From: Clostridiales bacterium
GTDB lineage: Bacteria; Bacillota; Clostridia; Oscillospirales; CAG-272
Assembly: GCA_012840355.1 (NCBI GenBank)
Contig: DULN01000005.1
Location: forward strand, 1-64,000
DNA length: 64,000 nt
Direction: 5' to 3'
Position 1 is the first letter of the stretch. Every line of letters begins with the position of its first letter. Shown here one piece after another: positions 25,246-33,047 of this stretch. Made by a program: the position numbers and the translations under genes. The notes beneath the pieces are model-generated. The model was not told the DNA's origin. It searched no databases and saw only the letters and a list, made by a program, of their open reading frames with translations.

Positions 25246-26220
25246 TTACATCGGGTACTTCTTCATATGCTCAATCAGCTCGTCGACGGTGGTGAAGGCA
25301 ATGCCAGTGACAGAGTCGGCGCAACCGTAGTAGATGGCGATGCGGCCGGTATCGGCGTCGGCGAGAGCGGCGCACGGGAACGTTACGTTCGGCACGTCGC
25401 CGGCAAGCTCGTAGATTTCCTCCGGCCCGAGGATATAGTGCTTCGAGCGCATTTTCACCTTCCACGGCTCGTCAAGGTCGAGTAGCGCGCAGCCTACGCG
25501 GTAGACGTAACCGTTGCAGGTTAAAATAACGCCGTGGTAAATCAGCAGCCAGCCCTCGTCGGTCTCAATCGGCACCGGCCCCGCGCCGATTTTAAGGCTC
25601 TGCCAACCTCCGCGCCGCCCCATAACAAAGCGGTGGCGGCCCCAGTAAATCATGTCCGGGCTTTCGCTGTAGAAAATATCGCCGAACGCCGTATGCCCGG
25701 TATCCGACGGGCGCGAGAGCATCGCGTATTTGCCGTTTATCTTGCGCGGGAACAAAACGCCGTTGCGGTTATATGGCAAAAACGCGTTCTCAAGCTGGTA
25801 GAACGTCTTAAAATCGTCGGTATAGCCCACGCCGATAGTCGGGCCGTGGTAGCCGTTGCACCAGGTGATATAATACCGCCCGTCAATCTCGCACACGCGC
25901 GGGTCATACCTGTACTCGCAACGCGTCACATACGGGTCGCCTTCGAAAACGATAGGCTCGTGCTCGATTGTCCAGTTAATCCCGTCGTCGCTGAATCCCG
26001 CGTAAATGTTCATCTCAAGCGCGCGGCTGTCGCAACGGAACACGCCCGCAAAGCCGTTCCCGAACGGCACCACGGCGGAGTTGAACACGCTGTTGGACGT
26101 CGGGATAGCGTGCCGCCCGATTATCGGGTTTTTCGAGTACCTCCAAACCGGCGCGTTATAGCCCGCCGGCTTGTCCTCCCAAGGGATGTTCGGGAGGGGT
26201 TTGCCGATTATCTTTGCCAT
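25246..26220 (-). CDS. Glycoside phosphorylase, family GH130 (mannoside phosphorylase type)
   Basis: The 324-residue protein is a five-bladed propeller of family GH130, which phosphorolyses beta-mannosides to mannose 1-phosphate. Signature motifs are [20 protein letters not shown], the catalytic aspartate in [21 protein letters not shown] and IYHGVILTC. It most resembles the beta-1,4-mannooligosaccharide phosphorylase group. No signal peptide, so it acts on imported oligosaccharides. A GGAGG site precedes it. It is downstream of the alpha-L-fucosidase gene. Confidence 0.9.
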   Translation of the reverse strand: MAKIIGKPLPNIPWEDKPAGYNAPVWRYSKNPIIGRHAIPTSNSVFNSAVVPFGNGFAGVFRCDSRALEMNIYAGFSDDGINWTIEHEPIVFEGDPYVTRCEYRYDPRVCEIDGRYYITWCNGYHGPTIGVGYTDDFKTFYQLENAFLPYNRNGVLFPRKINGKYAMLSRPSDTGHTAFGDIFYSESPDMIYWGRHRFVMGRRGGWQSLKIGAGPVPIETDEGWLLIYHGVILTCNGYVYRVGCALLDLDEPWKVKMRSKHYILGPEEIYELAGDVPNVTFPCAALADADTGRIAIYYGCADSVTGIAFTTVDELIEHMKKYPM

Positions 26221-26298
26221 TTTGTATATCCTCCGTTTTGTTGTTTTTTTATTCTGCCTCAGCTAGCCGCCGGAAACCGGCTTCCCTTTTATGCGTCA

Positions 26299-26311
26299 TG
26301 TAAGCGTTACA
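26299..26311. promoter_or_regulatory. LacI/CcpA-like operator between GH29 and GH130
   Basis: TGTAAGCGTTACA is a perfect 5-3-5 palindrome. It matches the fixed positions of the catabolite response element (TGTAANCGNTNNCA) apart from the penultimate C. It lies 79 bp before the GH130 start and could give catabolite or LacI-type control of the phosphorylase gene. Confidence 0.5.
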
Positions 26312-26316
26312 AAACG

Positions 26317-27519
26317 TCAGGCGCGCTCGACGTAAAACGCCTCAGCGGACTTGAGGGCGTGTCCGCACTCGCACTCGGTCACCTCGACGGTAAGCTCCGA
26401 CACGCGGACGGTCGGGAACATTATAATGCGCTTGTGCCCGACGGTTAGCCCCTCGTACAGCTGCACATGCCCGCCGGCCACCGGGATGTTGCCCGTCACT
26501 TTAAACCTTCTAATCCGCTCGCCCGAGGTTATGTCCTCGGCAAGCACGAGGTGGTTTACAAGCTTGCGGCCGCCAAGCTTTACGACGTACTTGTCGCCGC
26601 GCCGCTCAAAGCCAGCAGCTACGGGGTTTGAAAACCTCCTACGGATTTCCGCGCCGAACTCTAAAAGCCTTTTAGCGTCAGGCTCGGGGAGCTTGCCGTC
26701 GCGCCCCGGCCCGATGTTTATAAGCAGGTTCGCGCCGCAGCCGACCGAAAGGTAGTAAAGCCCAATAAGCTCGTCGACGCTTTTTACGGTGTGCGCGTCG
26801 GCGTCGCTGTAGAACCAGTTCGCCTCCCTCATGCGGCAGTCGCACTCGGCGGGGAGGAACACAGCCGTGCCGTCCGAGCCGCGCAAAACGCTGCCGTTCG
26901 CTATGCCCGCGACGCCGTCCTCGTTTTCCACCCAGCGCGTGTCGGGGTCCCACATGTTGAAAATTGTAATCTCCGGCTGCATCGAGCGGATGGCGGCGAT
27001 TATGCGCTCGCGGTCGAACTCGTGCCCTTCCGAGCCGCAGCCGTCAAACCAAAGGTAGTCGATTTTGCCGTAGCCGGTGAGCAGCTCTCCTATCTGCCCG
27101 ATGAAATAGTCGTCGTACTCGCGCGGGTCCATCTTGCGCGAGCCCCACTGCGCGGGCGAGTAGTAAAAGCCGACCTTTATCCCGTACTTGCGGCAGGCTT
27201 CAGTAAAGTCGCGCACCACGTCGCCCTTGCCGCCCATATAGGGCGTGTTTGCAATGTTATACTCGGTGTACTTCGACGGCCAGTTGGCAAAACCGTCGTG
27301 ATGTTTGCATACGAGGATCGCGTACTTTGCGCCGGCGTCGCGCACCGTGCGTATCCAGCCGTCGCAGTCGATTTCGGGAGGGTTGAAGCCCTCGAGCGGC
27401 ATTGGCCTTTCGTCCCAGTCTCGGTGCCCTTCGTAGAACGTGCGGATGCCGAAATGGAAAAAGACGCCGAACTCCCAGCTTAGAAACTCAAGCTGTTTTG
27501 CGGAAGGAACTACACTCAT
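26317..27519 (-). CDS. Alpha-L-fucosidase (GH29)
   Basis: The 400-residue enzyme removes alpha-linked fucose. GVFFHFGIRTF, KYAILVCKHHDGFANWPSKY, KVGFYYSPAQWG and the nucleophile aspartate in YLWFDGCGSEG are the defining GH29 features. A short C-terminal beta domain follows. There is no signal peptide, so it likely acts on imported glycans. The start at 27519 has GGGGTG upstream; a start 15 nt earlier is weaker. Together with GH130 and GH31 it suggests host-glycan or mannoside/fucoside use, but no transporter is in the cluster. Confidence 0.92.
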   Translation of the reverse strand: MSVVPSAKQLEFLSWEFGVFFHFGIRTFYEGHRDWDERPMPLEGFNPPEIDCDGWIRTVRDAGAKYAILVCKHHDGFANWPSKYTEYNIANTPYMGGKGDVVRDFTEACRKYGIKVGFYYSPAQWGSRKMDPREYDDYFIGQIGELLTGYGKIDYLWFDGCGSEGHEFDRERIIAAIRSMQPEITIFNMWDPDTRWVENEDGVAGIANGSVLRGSDGTAVFLPAECDCRMREANWFYSDADAHTVKSVDELIGLYYLSVGCGANLLINIGPGRDGKLPEPDAKRLLEFGAEIRRRFSNPVAAGFERRGDKYVVKLGGRKLVNHLVLAEDITSGERIRRFKVTGNIPVAGGHVQLYEGLTVGHKRIIMFPTVRVSELTVEVTECECGHALKSAEAFYVERA

Positions 27520-27543
27520 CGCCCTACACCCCATAAATATTAC

Positions 27544-27566
27544 TAAAAGCCCCGCTCTTGCGGGGC
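27544..27566 (-). terminator. Terminator downstream of the dnaX-recR unit
   Basis: GCCCCGC / GCGGGGC (27549-27566) with a 4-nt loop is followed on the minus strand by TTTTAGTA. It lies about 100 bp after the recR stop. Confidence 0.6.
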
Positions 27567-27636
27567 CGGTTGCCCTTTTTTCGCTATTTTAGCCGCGCTA
27601 GCCGCCCGATGGCGCGCCCCCTGCTTTTTGCTAGGC

Positions 27637-27658
27637 GTGGGGCAACTTTGTTCCCCAC
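27637..27658. repeat. Dispersed element fragment (GTGGGG hairpin)
   Basis: GTGGGGCAACTTTGTTCCCCAC matches the end hairpin of the dispersed family in shortened form. It lies just after recR. Confidence 0.5.
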
Positions 27659-27666
27659 CCTCTCCC

Positions 27667-28272
27667 CTACGCCTCAACCTCGCGGCGGCCTTCGAGCGCG
27701 CGCGTGAGGGTCTGCGCGTCGGCGTACTCGAGGTCGCTGCCGACAGGGATACCGTACGCGAGCCGGCTCACTTTAACGCCGTACGGCTTGATTTTGCGCG
27801 CGATGTACATGGCGGTCGTCTCGCCCTCAACGTCCGAGCCGGTCGCGATTATAACCTCTCGCACGCCGCCGGACTCGACGCGAGCGACCAAGTCGTCAAT
27901 ATGAAGCTTTTCAGGCCCGCGCCCGTCGAGCGGGGAAATCGTGCCGCCGAGCACATGGTAAAGCCCCTTATACTCGCGCGTCCGCTCAAACGACATGAGC
28001 GAGCGCACGTCCTCGACCACGCAAATCAGCCCGGCATCCCGCCCTTCGTCCCCGCAGACGGCGCACAGCTCGCCTTCGGCAATGTTATGGCAGCGCGCGC
28101 ACTCGCGAACGTTGCGCTTGACATCGAGCAGCGCGCCGGCAAACTCCTCTACCCGCTCCTCGCTCATGTCGAGCACCGCGAGCGCCAGCCTCAGCGCCGT
28201 CTTGCTGCCGATGCCCGGAAGGCTGCGGAACTGCTCCACCAGCCGCTGCAGGGGAAGTATAAGCTCAGTCAT
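27667..28272 (-). CDS. recR: Recombination protein RecR
   Basis: The 201-residue protein works with RecF/RecO to load RecA onto gapped DNA. It has a helix-hairpin-helix head (FRSLPGIGSKTALRLAL), the C4 zinc motif CARCHNIAEGELCAVC and a Toprim domain opening with ICVVEDVRSLMSFE and containing IIATGSDVEGETTA. The length is normal. It is the third gene in the SRP RNA, dnaX, ybaB, recR series conserved in Firmicutes, 46 nt after ybaB. Confidence 0.97.
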   Translation of the reverse strand: MTELILPLQRLVEQFRSLPGIGSKTALRLALAVLDMSEERVEEFAGALLDVKRNVRECARCHNIAEGELCAVCGDEGRDAGLICVVEDVRSLMSFERTREYKGLYHVLGGTISPLDGRGPEKLHIDDLVARVESGGVREVIIATGSDVEGETTAMYIARKIKPYGVKVSRLAYGIPVGSDLEYADAQTLTRALEGRREVEA

Positions 28273-28317
28273 CTTTCGCTCCGTTTAAATCACCGCAGGG
28301 GGTTCCCGCGGGTAAAG

Positions 28318-28665
28318 TTAGATAAGCCCCGGAATGTTTATCTCGCCCGTGATTTTCGCAAGCTCGGATGCGTTCGTCTCCTCGACTTTGCGTATAGCCT
28401 CGTTCACGCCCGCCGTGATGACGTCGGCGAGCGTCTCGATGTCGTCCGGGTCGACAATCTCGGGCTTTATATCAATTTTTAGTATTTCCTTTTTGCCGTT
28501 TATCTTCACGGTAACCATGCCGCCGCCGGCAGTTACCTCATACTCGCGCTGCTCGAGCTCCTGCTGCAGCTGCGCCATCTGCTCCTGGAGTTTCTGCGCC
28601 TGGCGCAGCATGCCCTGCATATTCGTCGGGCCGCCGCCCATGCCGCGCGGAATCCTTGCTTTCAT
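28318..28665 (-). CDS. YbaB/EbfC nucleoid-associated protein
   Basis: The 115-residue protein has a glycine-rich head, then a helical MLRQAQKLQEQMAQLQQELE segment and the YEVTAGGGMVTVKINGKKEI strand typical of YbaB/EbfC. These dimers bind DNA. A start at 28665 with AAAGGGAG upstream is preferred over a longer frame that would run into dnaX. It sits between dnaX and recR as in most Firmicutes. Confidence 0.95.
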   Translation of the reverse strand: MKARIPRGMGGGPTNMQGMLRQAQKLQEQMAQLQQELEQREYEVTAGGGMVTVKINGKKEILKIDIKPEIVDPDDIETLADVITAGVNEAIRKVEETNASELAKITGEINIPGLI

Positions 28666-28678
28666 GCCAAATCTCCCT

Positions 28679-30388
28679 TTACAGCTTAAAATCTTCAAAA
28701 TTATCGGCAGGCGCCGGGCTAGCCGCGCCCGTTATGAATTTTATATCGTCAGCCGATATTTCCCTGCCTTCAAACTCGGACAAAATCCCGGCAAGCCGGG
28801 CTTTCACGTCGGGCCTGTCAAGAAACCCAAGCATCGAGCTTGAGCAGCCGAGCGTCACCAAAAACCTATCCCCGCTCACGGCGGCGCTCCCCTGCACGAG
28901 GAAGCCTGCCTCGCCCTCATATATCGGGTCCTTCCTGAACCGCTCGACCACGTCCGCCCATCGCCCGTACGGCTTGCCCTCGCCCGCCGCATCCTGCTTC
29001 GTATCGACAAAAGCCGCCGGCACCGGAGCAGGCGCGCTTTCAGCCGCCGCCACATCCTCATCATGCGTTTCTGTTTCCGCGCCACCAGCCGTGCCGCTTG
29101 CGTCGGCGGCCACATCCCACGGCGGGGAATCTGTATCATCCGGCGCAGGGCTACCGGCCAGATCTGCGGTATTGCCCTGCCCCTCGGCGGGGACAGCCGG
29201 CTTGCCCTTTTGCGGCGCTATTGCAGCAGCGCCCGCCGACAGCCTCGCCACCGCCGCCTCGAGCGCCGCGACGCGCTCTAGCAGCGCGCTGTAGTCTGCC
29301 TCAAACTGCGGGTTCGCCATGCGGACAAGCGCAAGCTCGGCGACGAGCCTTTTTTGCGAGCCGGGGCGCGACATGCGGACCAGCGCCTCGTCGGCAAGCT
29401 CGCTCTGCCTCGCCAGCGCCTCGGCGGGGATACGCCTTGCAAGCTCCGCCACAGCCACAAACTCCGAATCGGTAAGGTCAAGGTACGCCCGCGGGTTTTT
29501 AGTCGACTTTATGACCAGCATGTCGCGGTACAGCCCCACAAGGTCGCCCCAGAACACAGTTACGTCTGTGGAGGCTTCATATGCCCGCTCAATCACATTA
29601 AAAATCGCCTCGGTGTCGCGCTCCTGCACCGCGCGCACGGCGGCGAGAAGCAACCCCCTGTCCGCCGCGCCGGTGACCGCGCGCACCTTTTTTTCGGTGA
29701 CAGGAGCCCCGTCGCCGGCGCAAAGCTCGAGCGTCGAGATGGCGTCGCGCATGCCGCCCTGCGCGAGCCTCGCGATAAGCGAAGCCGCGCCCGGCTCAAG
29801 CTCAATGCCCTCAGCCGACGCGATTTCGGAAAGCCTCTTTATGATAGAGGCGTTGTCGATGCGCCTGAAATCGAACCTTTGGCAGCGCGAGATAATCGTC
29901 GGCGGGAGCTTATGCGGCTCGGTTGTCGCGAGGATAAACACCACATGCGCCGGCGGCTCCTCAAGCGTTTTAAGCAGCGCGTTGAACGCCGCCACCGAGA
30001 GCATGTGCACCTCGTCGATTATATAGACGCGGCGGCGCAGCGCCGCGGGGGTGTATACTACCTCGTCGCGGATGTCGCGCACGTTTTCGACGCCGTTGTT
30101 CGACGCGGCGTCAAGCTCGAGCACGTCGGTCGCCGTGCCGTTATCGATTAGCCGGCAAGACGGGCACTCCCCGCACGGCTCGCCGTCCTGAGGGTTTTCG
30201 CAGTTTACGGCTTTGGCCAAAATTTTAGCGCAGCTGGTTTTACCCGTGCCGCGCGAACCGCAAAAAAGATAGGCATGCGAAATTTTGCCGGTCGCGACCT
30301 CGCGGCGCAGCACGGACGTCACATGATCCTGCCCGTAAACGTCGGCAAAGGTCTTCGGCCGCCATTTACGGTAAAGCGCCAGATGCAT
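28679..30388 (-). CDS. dnaX: DNA polymerase III subunit gamma/tau
   Basis: The 569-residue clamp-loader ATPase has Walker A GSRGTGKT at 44-51, zinc cysteines C63, C72, C75 and C78, Walker B YIIDEVHML and the TTEPHKLPPTIISRCQRFDF sensor region. Residues about 370-480 form an Ala/Pro-rich acidic linker. The C-terminal FEDFKL tail resembles the tau polymerase-binding end. I saw no slippery A-tract for frameshifting to gamma. It lies downstream of the SRP RNA gene on the same strand. AAAGGGG precedes the start. Confidence 0.96.
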   Translation of the reverse strand: MHLALYRKWRPKTFADVYGQDHVTSVLRREVATGKISHAYLFCGSRGTGKTSCAKILAKAVNCENPQDGEPCGECPSCRLIDNGTATDVLELDAASNNGVENVRDIRDEVVYTPAALRRRVYIIDEVHMLSVAAFNALLKTLEEPPAHVVFILATTEPHKLPPTIISRCQRFDFRRIDNASIIKRLSEIASAEGIELEPGAASLIARLAQGGMRDAISTLELCAGDGAPVTEKKVRAVTGAADRGLLLAAVRAVQERDTEAIFNVIERAYEASTDVTVFWGDLVGLYRDMLVIKSTKNPRAYLDLTDSEFVAVAELARRIPAEALARQSELADEALVRMSRPGSQKRLVAELALVRMANPQFEADYSALLERVAALEAAVARLSAGAAAIAPQKGKPAVPAEGQGNTADLAGSPAPDDTDSPPWDVAADASGTAGGAETETHDEDVAAAESAPAPVPAAFVDTKQDAAGEGKPYGRWADVVERFRKDPIYEGEAGFLVQGSAAVSGDRFLVTLGCSSSMLGFLDRPDVKARLAGILSEFEGREISADDIKFITGAASPAPADNFEDFKL

Positions 30389-30450
30389 CGCCCAGCCCCT
30401 TTCGTCTGCCTATTTTAACTTAACTTATGTAATCAGGGGAAAATTCCCCT

Positions 30451-30470
30451 AATAAAACCCCTTTTGGGGC
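30451..30470 (-). terminator. Terminator-like hairpin after the SRP RNA
   Basis: On the minus strand GCCCC-AAAA-GGGG is followed by TTTTATT. A second hairpin, AGGGGAA-AA-TTCCCCT (30435-30450), lies just beyond, before dnaX. Read-through into dnaX is possible. Confidence 0.65.
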
Positions 30471-30472
30471 TT

Positions 30473-30755
30473 GTCACAGGACCATACACCTTCCCTCGAA
30501 CGGAGAGCCCTGCGCGGAAGCCGTGCGCTCGGCTCGGAACAGGCGACCCCGCAACACATCGGCATAACTGCTTAATGCTGCTCGGTTCCCCGCCTGACAT
30601 GGTTCACAGCCGCCGATTGCGCGGGACCCGTTCGTCAACGCTCCGCGCCCGGCGCGGCCGCAAGGCTACCGCCCTCGGCGAAGGAATGCACCCCTGCTAT
30701 AGCGGATTGCAGGTTACAGGGCACCGCTAACTCCCCGGCTGGTATGGTCCTGTGA
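30473..30755 (-). ncRNA. ffs: Signal recognition particle RNA, large bacterial type
   Basis: The minus-strand transcript pairs its ends (ACAGGACCATACC with GGTATGGTCCTGT-like partners) and contains GCGGTGCCCTGTAACCTGCA and ATCCGCTATAGCAGGG of the Alu domain. The domain IV loop CCATGTCAGG...GAGCAGCATTAAG binds Ffh. These blocks match the Bacillus scRNA. The length, about 283 nt, shows the Gram-positive form with an Alu domain. It has its own promoter and precedes dnaX, as in Bacillus. Ends are approximate. Confidence 0.95.
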
Positions 30756-30776
30756 TAAACCCCAAAACGTATAATG

Positions 30777-30805
30777 AGTATATCACACCCGCACCTATTT
30801 GTCAA
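30777..30805 (-). promoter_or_regulatory. Strong promoter of the SRP RNA
   Basis: On the minus strand TTGACA (30800-30805) and TATACT (30777-30782) are separated by exactly 17 bp. Transcription would begin near 30770, about 15 nt before the mature RNA. Confidence 0.92.
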
Positions 30806-30862
30806 TACGAGCATGCCGTTATGAACATTATATGTCGCCGGTGTAAACACTCGCCCGGATAC

Positions 30863-30892
30863 TTGACAGCTTTCGGCAAAATGGTTTATCAT
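30863..30892 (+). promoter_or_regulatory. purH: Promoter of the ZTP riboswitch-purH unit
   Basis: TTGACA (30863-30868) and TATCAT (30887-30892) are 18 bp apart. Transcription would start near 30899, just before the riboswitch. It is divergent from the SRP RNA promoter. Confidence 0.8.
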
Positions 30893-30908
30893 ATTATGTT
30901 GTAAAACC

Positions 30909-31008
30909 GAATAACTCGCCGCGCGACTGACGGTAACGGGGCATGTGCCCCGGGTGGAGCTCACCACATGAAGCGCGGCGGGCGAAAAGTTGCCGACCGT
31001 CTGGGCAA
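30909..31008 (+). ncRNA. ZTP (ZMP/ZTP, pfl) riboswitch upstream of purH
   Basis: The leader contains the conserved pfl blocks in order: GACTGACGG (30925-30933), a variable hairpin GGGGCATGTGCCCC, GGGTGGAGCTCACC, ACATGAAGCGC and CCGACCGTCTGGGCA (30993-31007). The first stem is CGCCGCGC / GCGCGGCG (30917-30924, 30973-30980). GACGG also pairs with CCGTC. The ligand is ZMP/ZTP (AICAR nucleotides), which accumulates when 10-formyl-THF is scarce; purH directly downstream uses ZMP. A 9-nt segment GCCCGCCGC (31053-31061) can pair with GCGGCGGGC (30975-30983) in the aptamer, a likely switch. A T-rich stretch lies near 31079-31088. Confidence 0.9.
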
Positions 31009-31168
31009 AAACATAGCGGATGGCAGGGCGAATATCACGCCAGTTTGCCCCTGCCCGCCGCTCGTTTTGGGCTACCCGGGCTGCCGGCTTTTTTCTTTGC
31101 CGGCGCGGGTGCCCTCCTATACATAAAATTCGCAAATTTTCCGGATTTATGCGGGAGGAAAGAAAGCC

Positions 31169-32722
31169 ATGAAAAAACGCGCAATTATCAGCCTTTCCGA
31201 CAAGACCGGCGCGCTTGATTTCGCGCGCGGGCTGTGCGAGCTTGGCTACGAGATTATCTCGACCGGCGGGACGGCTAAGCACCTAACGGAGGGCGGCGTG
31301 CCCGTCACGCAAATCTCTGACGTCACCGGCTTCCCCGAGTGCCTTGACGGGCGGGTGAAGACCCTTCACCCCGCTATCCACGCGGGAATACTCGCGATGC
31401 GGTCTAACCCCGATCACATGGCGCAGCTTGAGCGCCTCGGGATTGGGACAATCGACATCGTCGCGGTGAACCTTTATCCCTTCAAAGCGACGATACTACG
31501 CGACGAGGTAACGCTTGAGGAGGCTATCGAGAACATCGACATCGGCGGCCCGACGATGATACGCGCGGCGGCGAAAAACTGGCAGGACGTTGCGGTGATT
31601 GTCGACCCAGCCGACTACGAGGCGGTGCTCGACGAGCTGCGCGATACCGGCGAGGTGAGCGGGGAAACGAAGCTGCGGCTTGCCGCCAAAGTCTTCGAGC
31701 ACACGGCGCAGTACGACGCGCTGATTGCCGGATACCTGCGCCGTCAGGCGGGCATCGAGGGGTTCACGCAGGCGCTAACGCTGACTTTTGAGAAGGTGCA
31801 GGACATGCGCTACGGCGAAAACCCGCACCAGGCTGCGGCGTTCTACCGCGAGATCGGGCGCGGGCTTGATGGCACGATAGCCTTCGCCGAGCAGCTTTGG
31901 GGCAAAGAGCTATCCTATAATAATATAAACGACGCGAACGGCGCGCTCGACATGCTGAAGGAGTTTGGGAACGAGCTGCCATGCGTCGTGGCTGTAAAGC
32001 ACGCGAACCCGTGCGGCGTCGCGGTCGCTCCGACGCTACACGAGGCTTACATGAAGGCATACGAAGCCGACCCCGTCTCGATTTACGGCGGCATTGTCGC
32101 GGCGAACCGTCCGATTGACAAGGCGACCGCCGAAGAGATGGTAAAGATTTTCCTTGAGATTGTCATAGCCCCGGGCTTTACGCCCGAGGCGCTCGAGGTG
32201 CTCAAGACGAAGCCGAACCTGCGGCTTTTGCGGCTGCCCGCGGCGGCGGAGCCTTACCAAAGCGGCACGCTCGACATGAAGAAGGTGGCGGGCGGGCTGC
32301 TCGTGCAGGAGCTTGACGCAGAGCTTTACGACGACGCTGACGTAAAAGTCGTCACCGAGGCGCAGCCTACGCCCGAGCAGCTTTATGACATGAAATTCGG
32401 CATGAAGGTCGTCAAGCACGTCAAATCGAACGCGATTGTGCTTGTTAAAGACGGCATGACCGTAGGCATCGGCCCGGGTCAGACCAACCGCGTGACGGCG
32501 CTCGAGCTTGCGATAAAATACGCAGGCGAGCGGGCGCGCGGCTCGGTGCTAGCGTCCGACGCCTTTTTCCCGTTCGACGACTGTGTTGAGCTTGCCGCAA
32601 AGCACGGCATCGCGGCGATAGTCCAGCCCGGCGGCTCCATACGCGACGCCGACTCCATCTCCGCCTGCAACAAATATGGCATCCCGATGGTCTTCACCGG
32701 CAAGCGGCATTTTAAGCATTAA
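31169..32722 (+). CDS. purH: Bifunctional AICAR transformylase/IMP cyclohydrolase
   Basis: The 517-residue enzyme converts AICAR to FAICAR and then IMP, the last two steps of purine synthesis. The N-terminal IMP cyclohydrolase part shows [17 protein letters not shown] motifs ([18 protein letters not shown]), [15 protein letters not shown] and [15 protein letters not shown]. The transformylase part has [26 protein letters not shown] and the C-terminal [10 protein letters not shown]. It is preceded by GGGAGGA and by a ZTP riboswitch, so expression is expected to rise with ZMP. A terminator follows. Confidence 0.97.
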   Translation: MKKRAIISLSDKTGALDFARGLCELGYEIISTGGTAKHLTEGGVPVTQISDVTGFPECLDGRVKTLHPAIHAGILAMRSNPDHMAQLERLGIGTIDIVAVNLYPFKATILRDEVTLEEAIENIDIGGPTMIRAAAKNWQDVAVIVDPADYEAVLDELRDTGEVSGETKLRLAAKVFEHTAQYDALIAGYLRRQAGIEGFTQALTLTFEKVQDMRYGENPHQAAAFYREIGRGLDGTIAFAEQLWGKELSYNNINDANGALDMLKEFGNELPCVVAVKHANPCGVAVAPTLHEAYMKAYEADPVSIYGGIVAANRPIDKATAEEMVKIFLEIVIAPGFTPEALEVLKTKPNLRLLRLPAAAEPYQSGTLDMKKVAGGLLVQELDAELYDDADVKVVTEAQPTPEQLYDMKFGMKVVKHVKSNAIVLVKDGMTVGIGPGQTNRVTALELAIKYAGERARGSVLASDAFFPFDDCVELAAKHGIAAIVQPGGSIRDADSISACNKYGIPMVFTGKRHFKH

Positions 32723-32753
32723 GAATATGGGGCATCCGCCTAAATATTGACCT

Positions 32754-32791
32754 CCCCTCTACGGCAACCGCAATGCCGTAGAGGGGTTTTT
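32754..32791 (+). terminator. purH: Terminator after purH
   Basis: A perfect 12-bp stem CCCCTCTACGGC / GCCGTAGAGGGG is followed by TTTTTG. Confidence 0.93.
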
Positions 32792-32883
32792 GTTGGCGTA
32801 TACGGCAAAATATAAGCAAAACCCAATTATGTAGTTGACGTTATTTGTTAGTCATAGTAAGCCGAAAAACTTGCAAAAATAAT

Positions 32884-32912
32884 CCGCAGACTGTTGTCTG
32901 CGGCTATTTTTT
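32884..32912. terminator. Second, orphan terminator
   Basis: CCGCAGAC-TGTT-GTCTGCGG is followed by CTATTTTTTATTT. Its minus strand also ends in a T-rich run. Between it and the purH terminator I see no gene. It may back up purH, end a short RNA, or insulate the next promoter. The rest of the 32723-33047 gap holds only the promoter at 32950. Confidence 0.75.
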
Positions 32913-32949
32913 ATTTAGAAAGTTTTCACCGGCGCTTGTTGCCGATGCG

Positions 32950-32979
32950 TTGACACGGGTATAATTTTTATTGTATAAT
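32950..32979 (+). promoter_or_regulatory. Promoter of the acyl-transfer cassette
   Basis: TTGACA (32950-32955) and TATAAT (32974-32979) are 18 bp apart, about 70 bp before the MBOAT gene. Both hexamers are perfect. Confidence 0.9.
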
Positions 32980-33047
32980 CAATAATCGAAAACGCTTAAC
33001 ATAAGCCGGTTTTTGGCGCGTAGCATAAACACCGAAAGGATCATCGC

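Noticed and set aside
30464..30730. An 88-codon open frame on the plus strand
   Set aside because: It lies antisense to the SRP RNA and has no recognisable motif.
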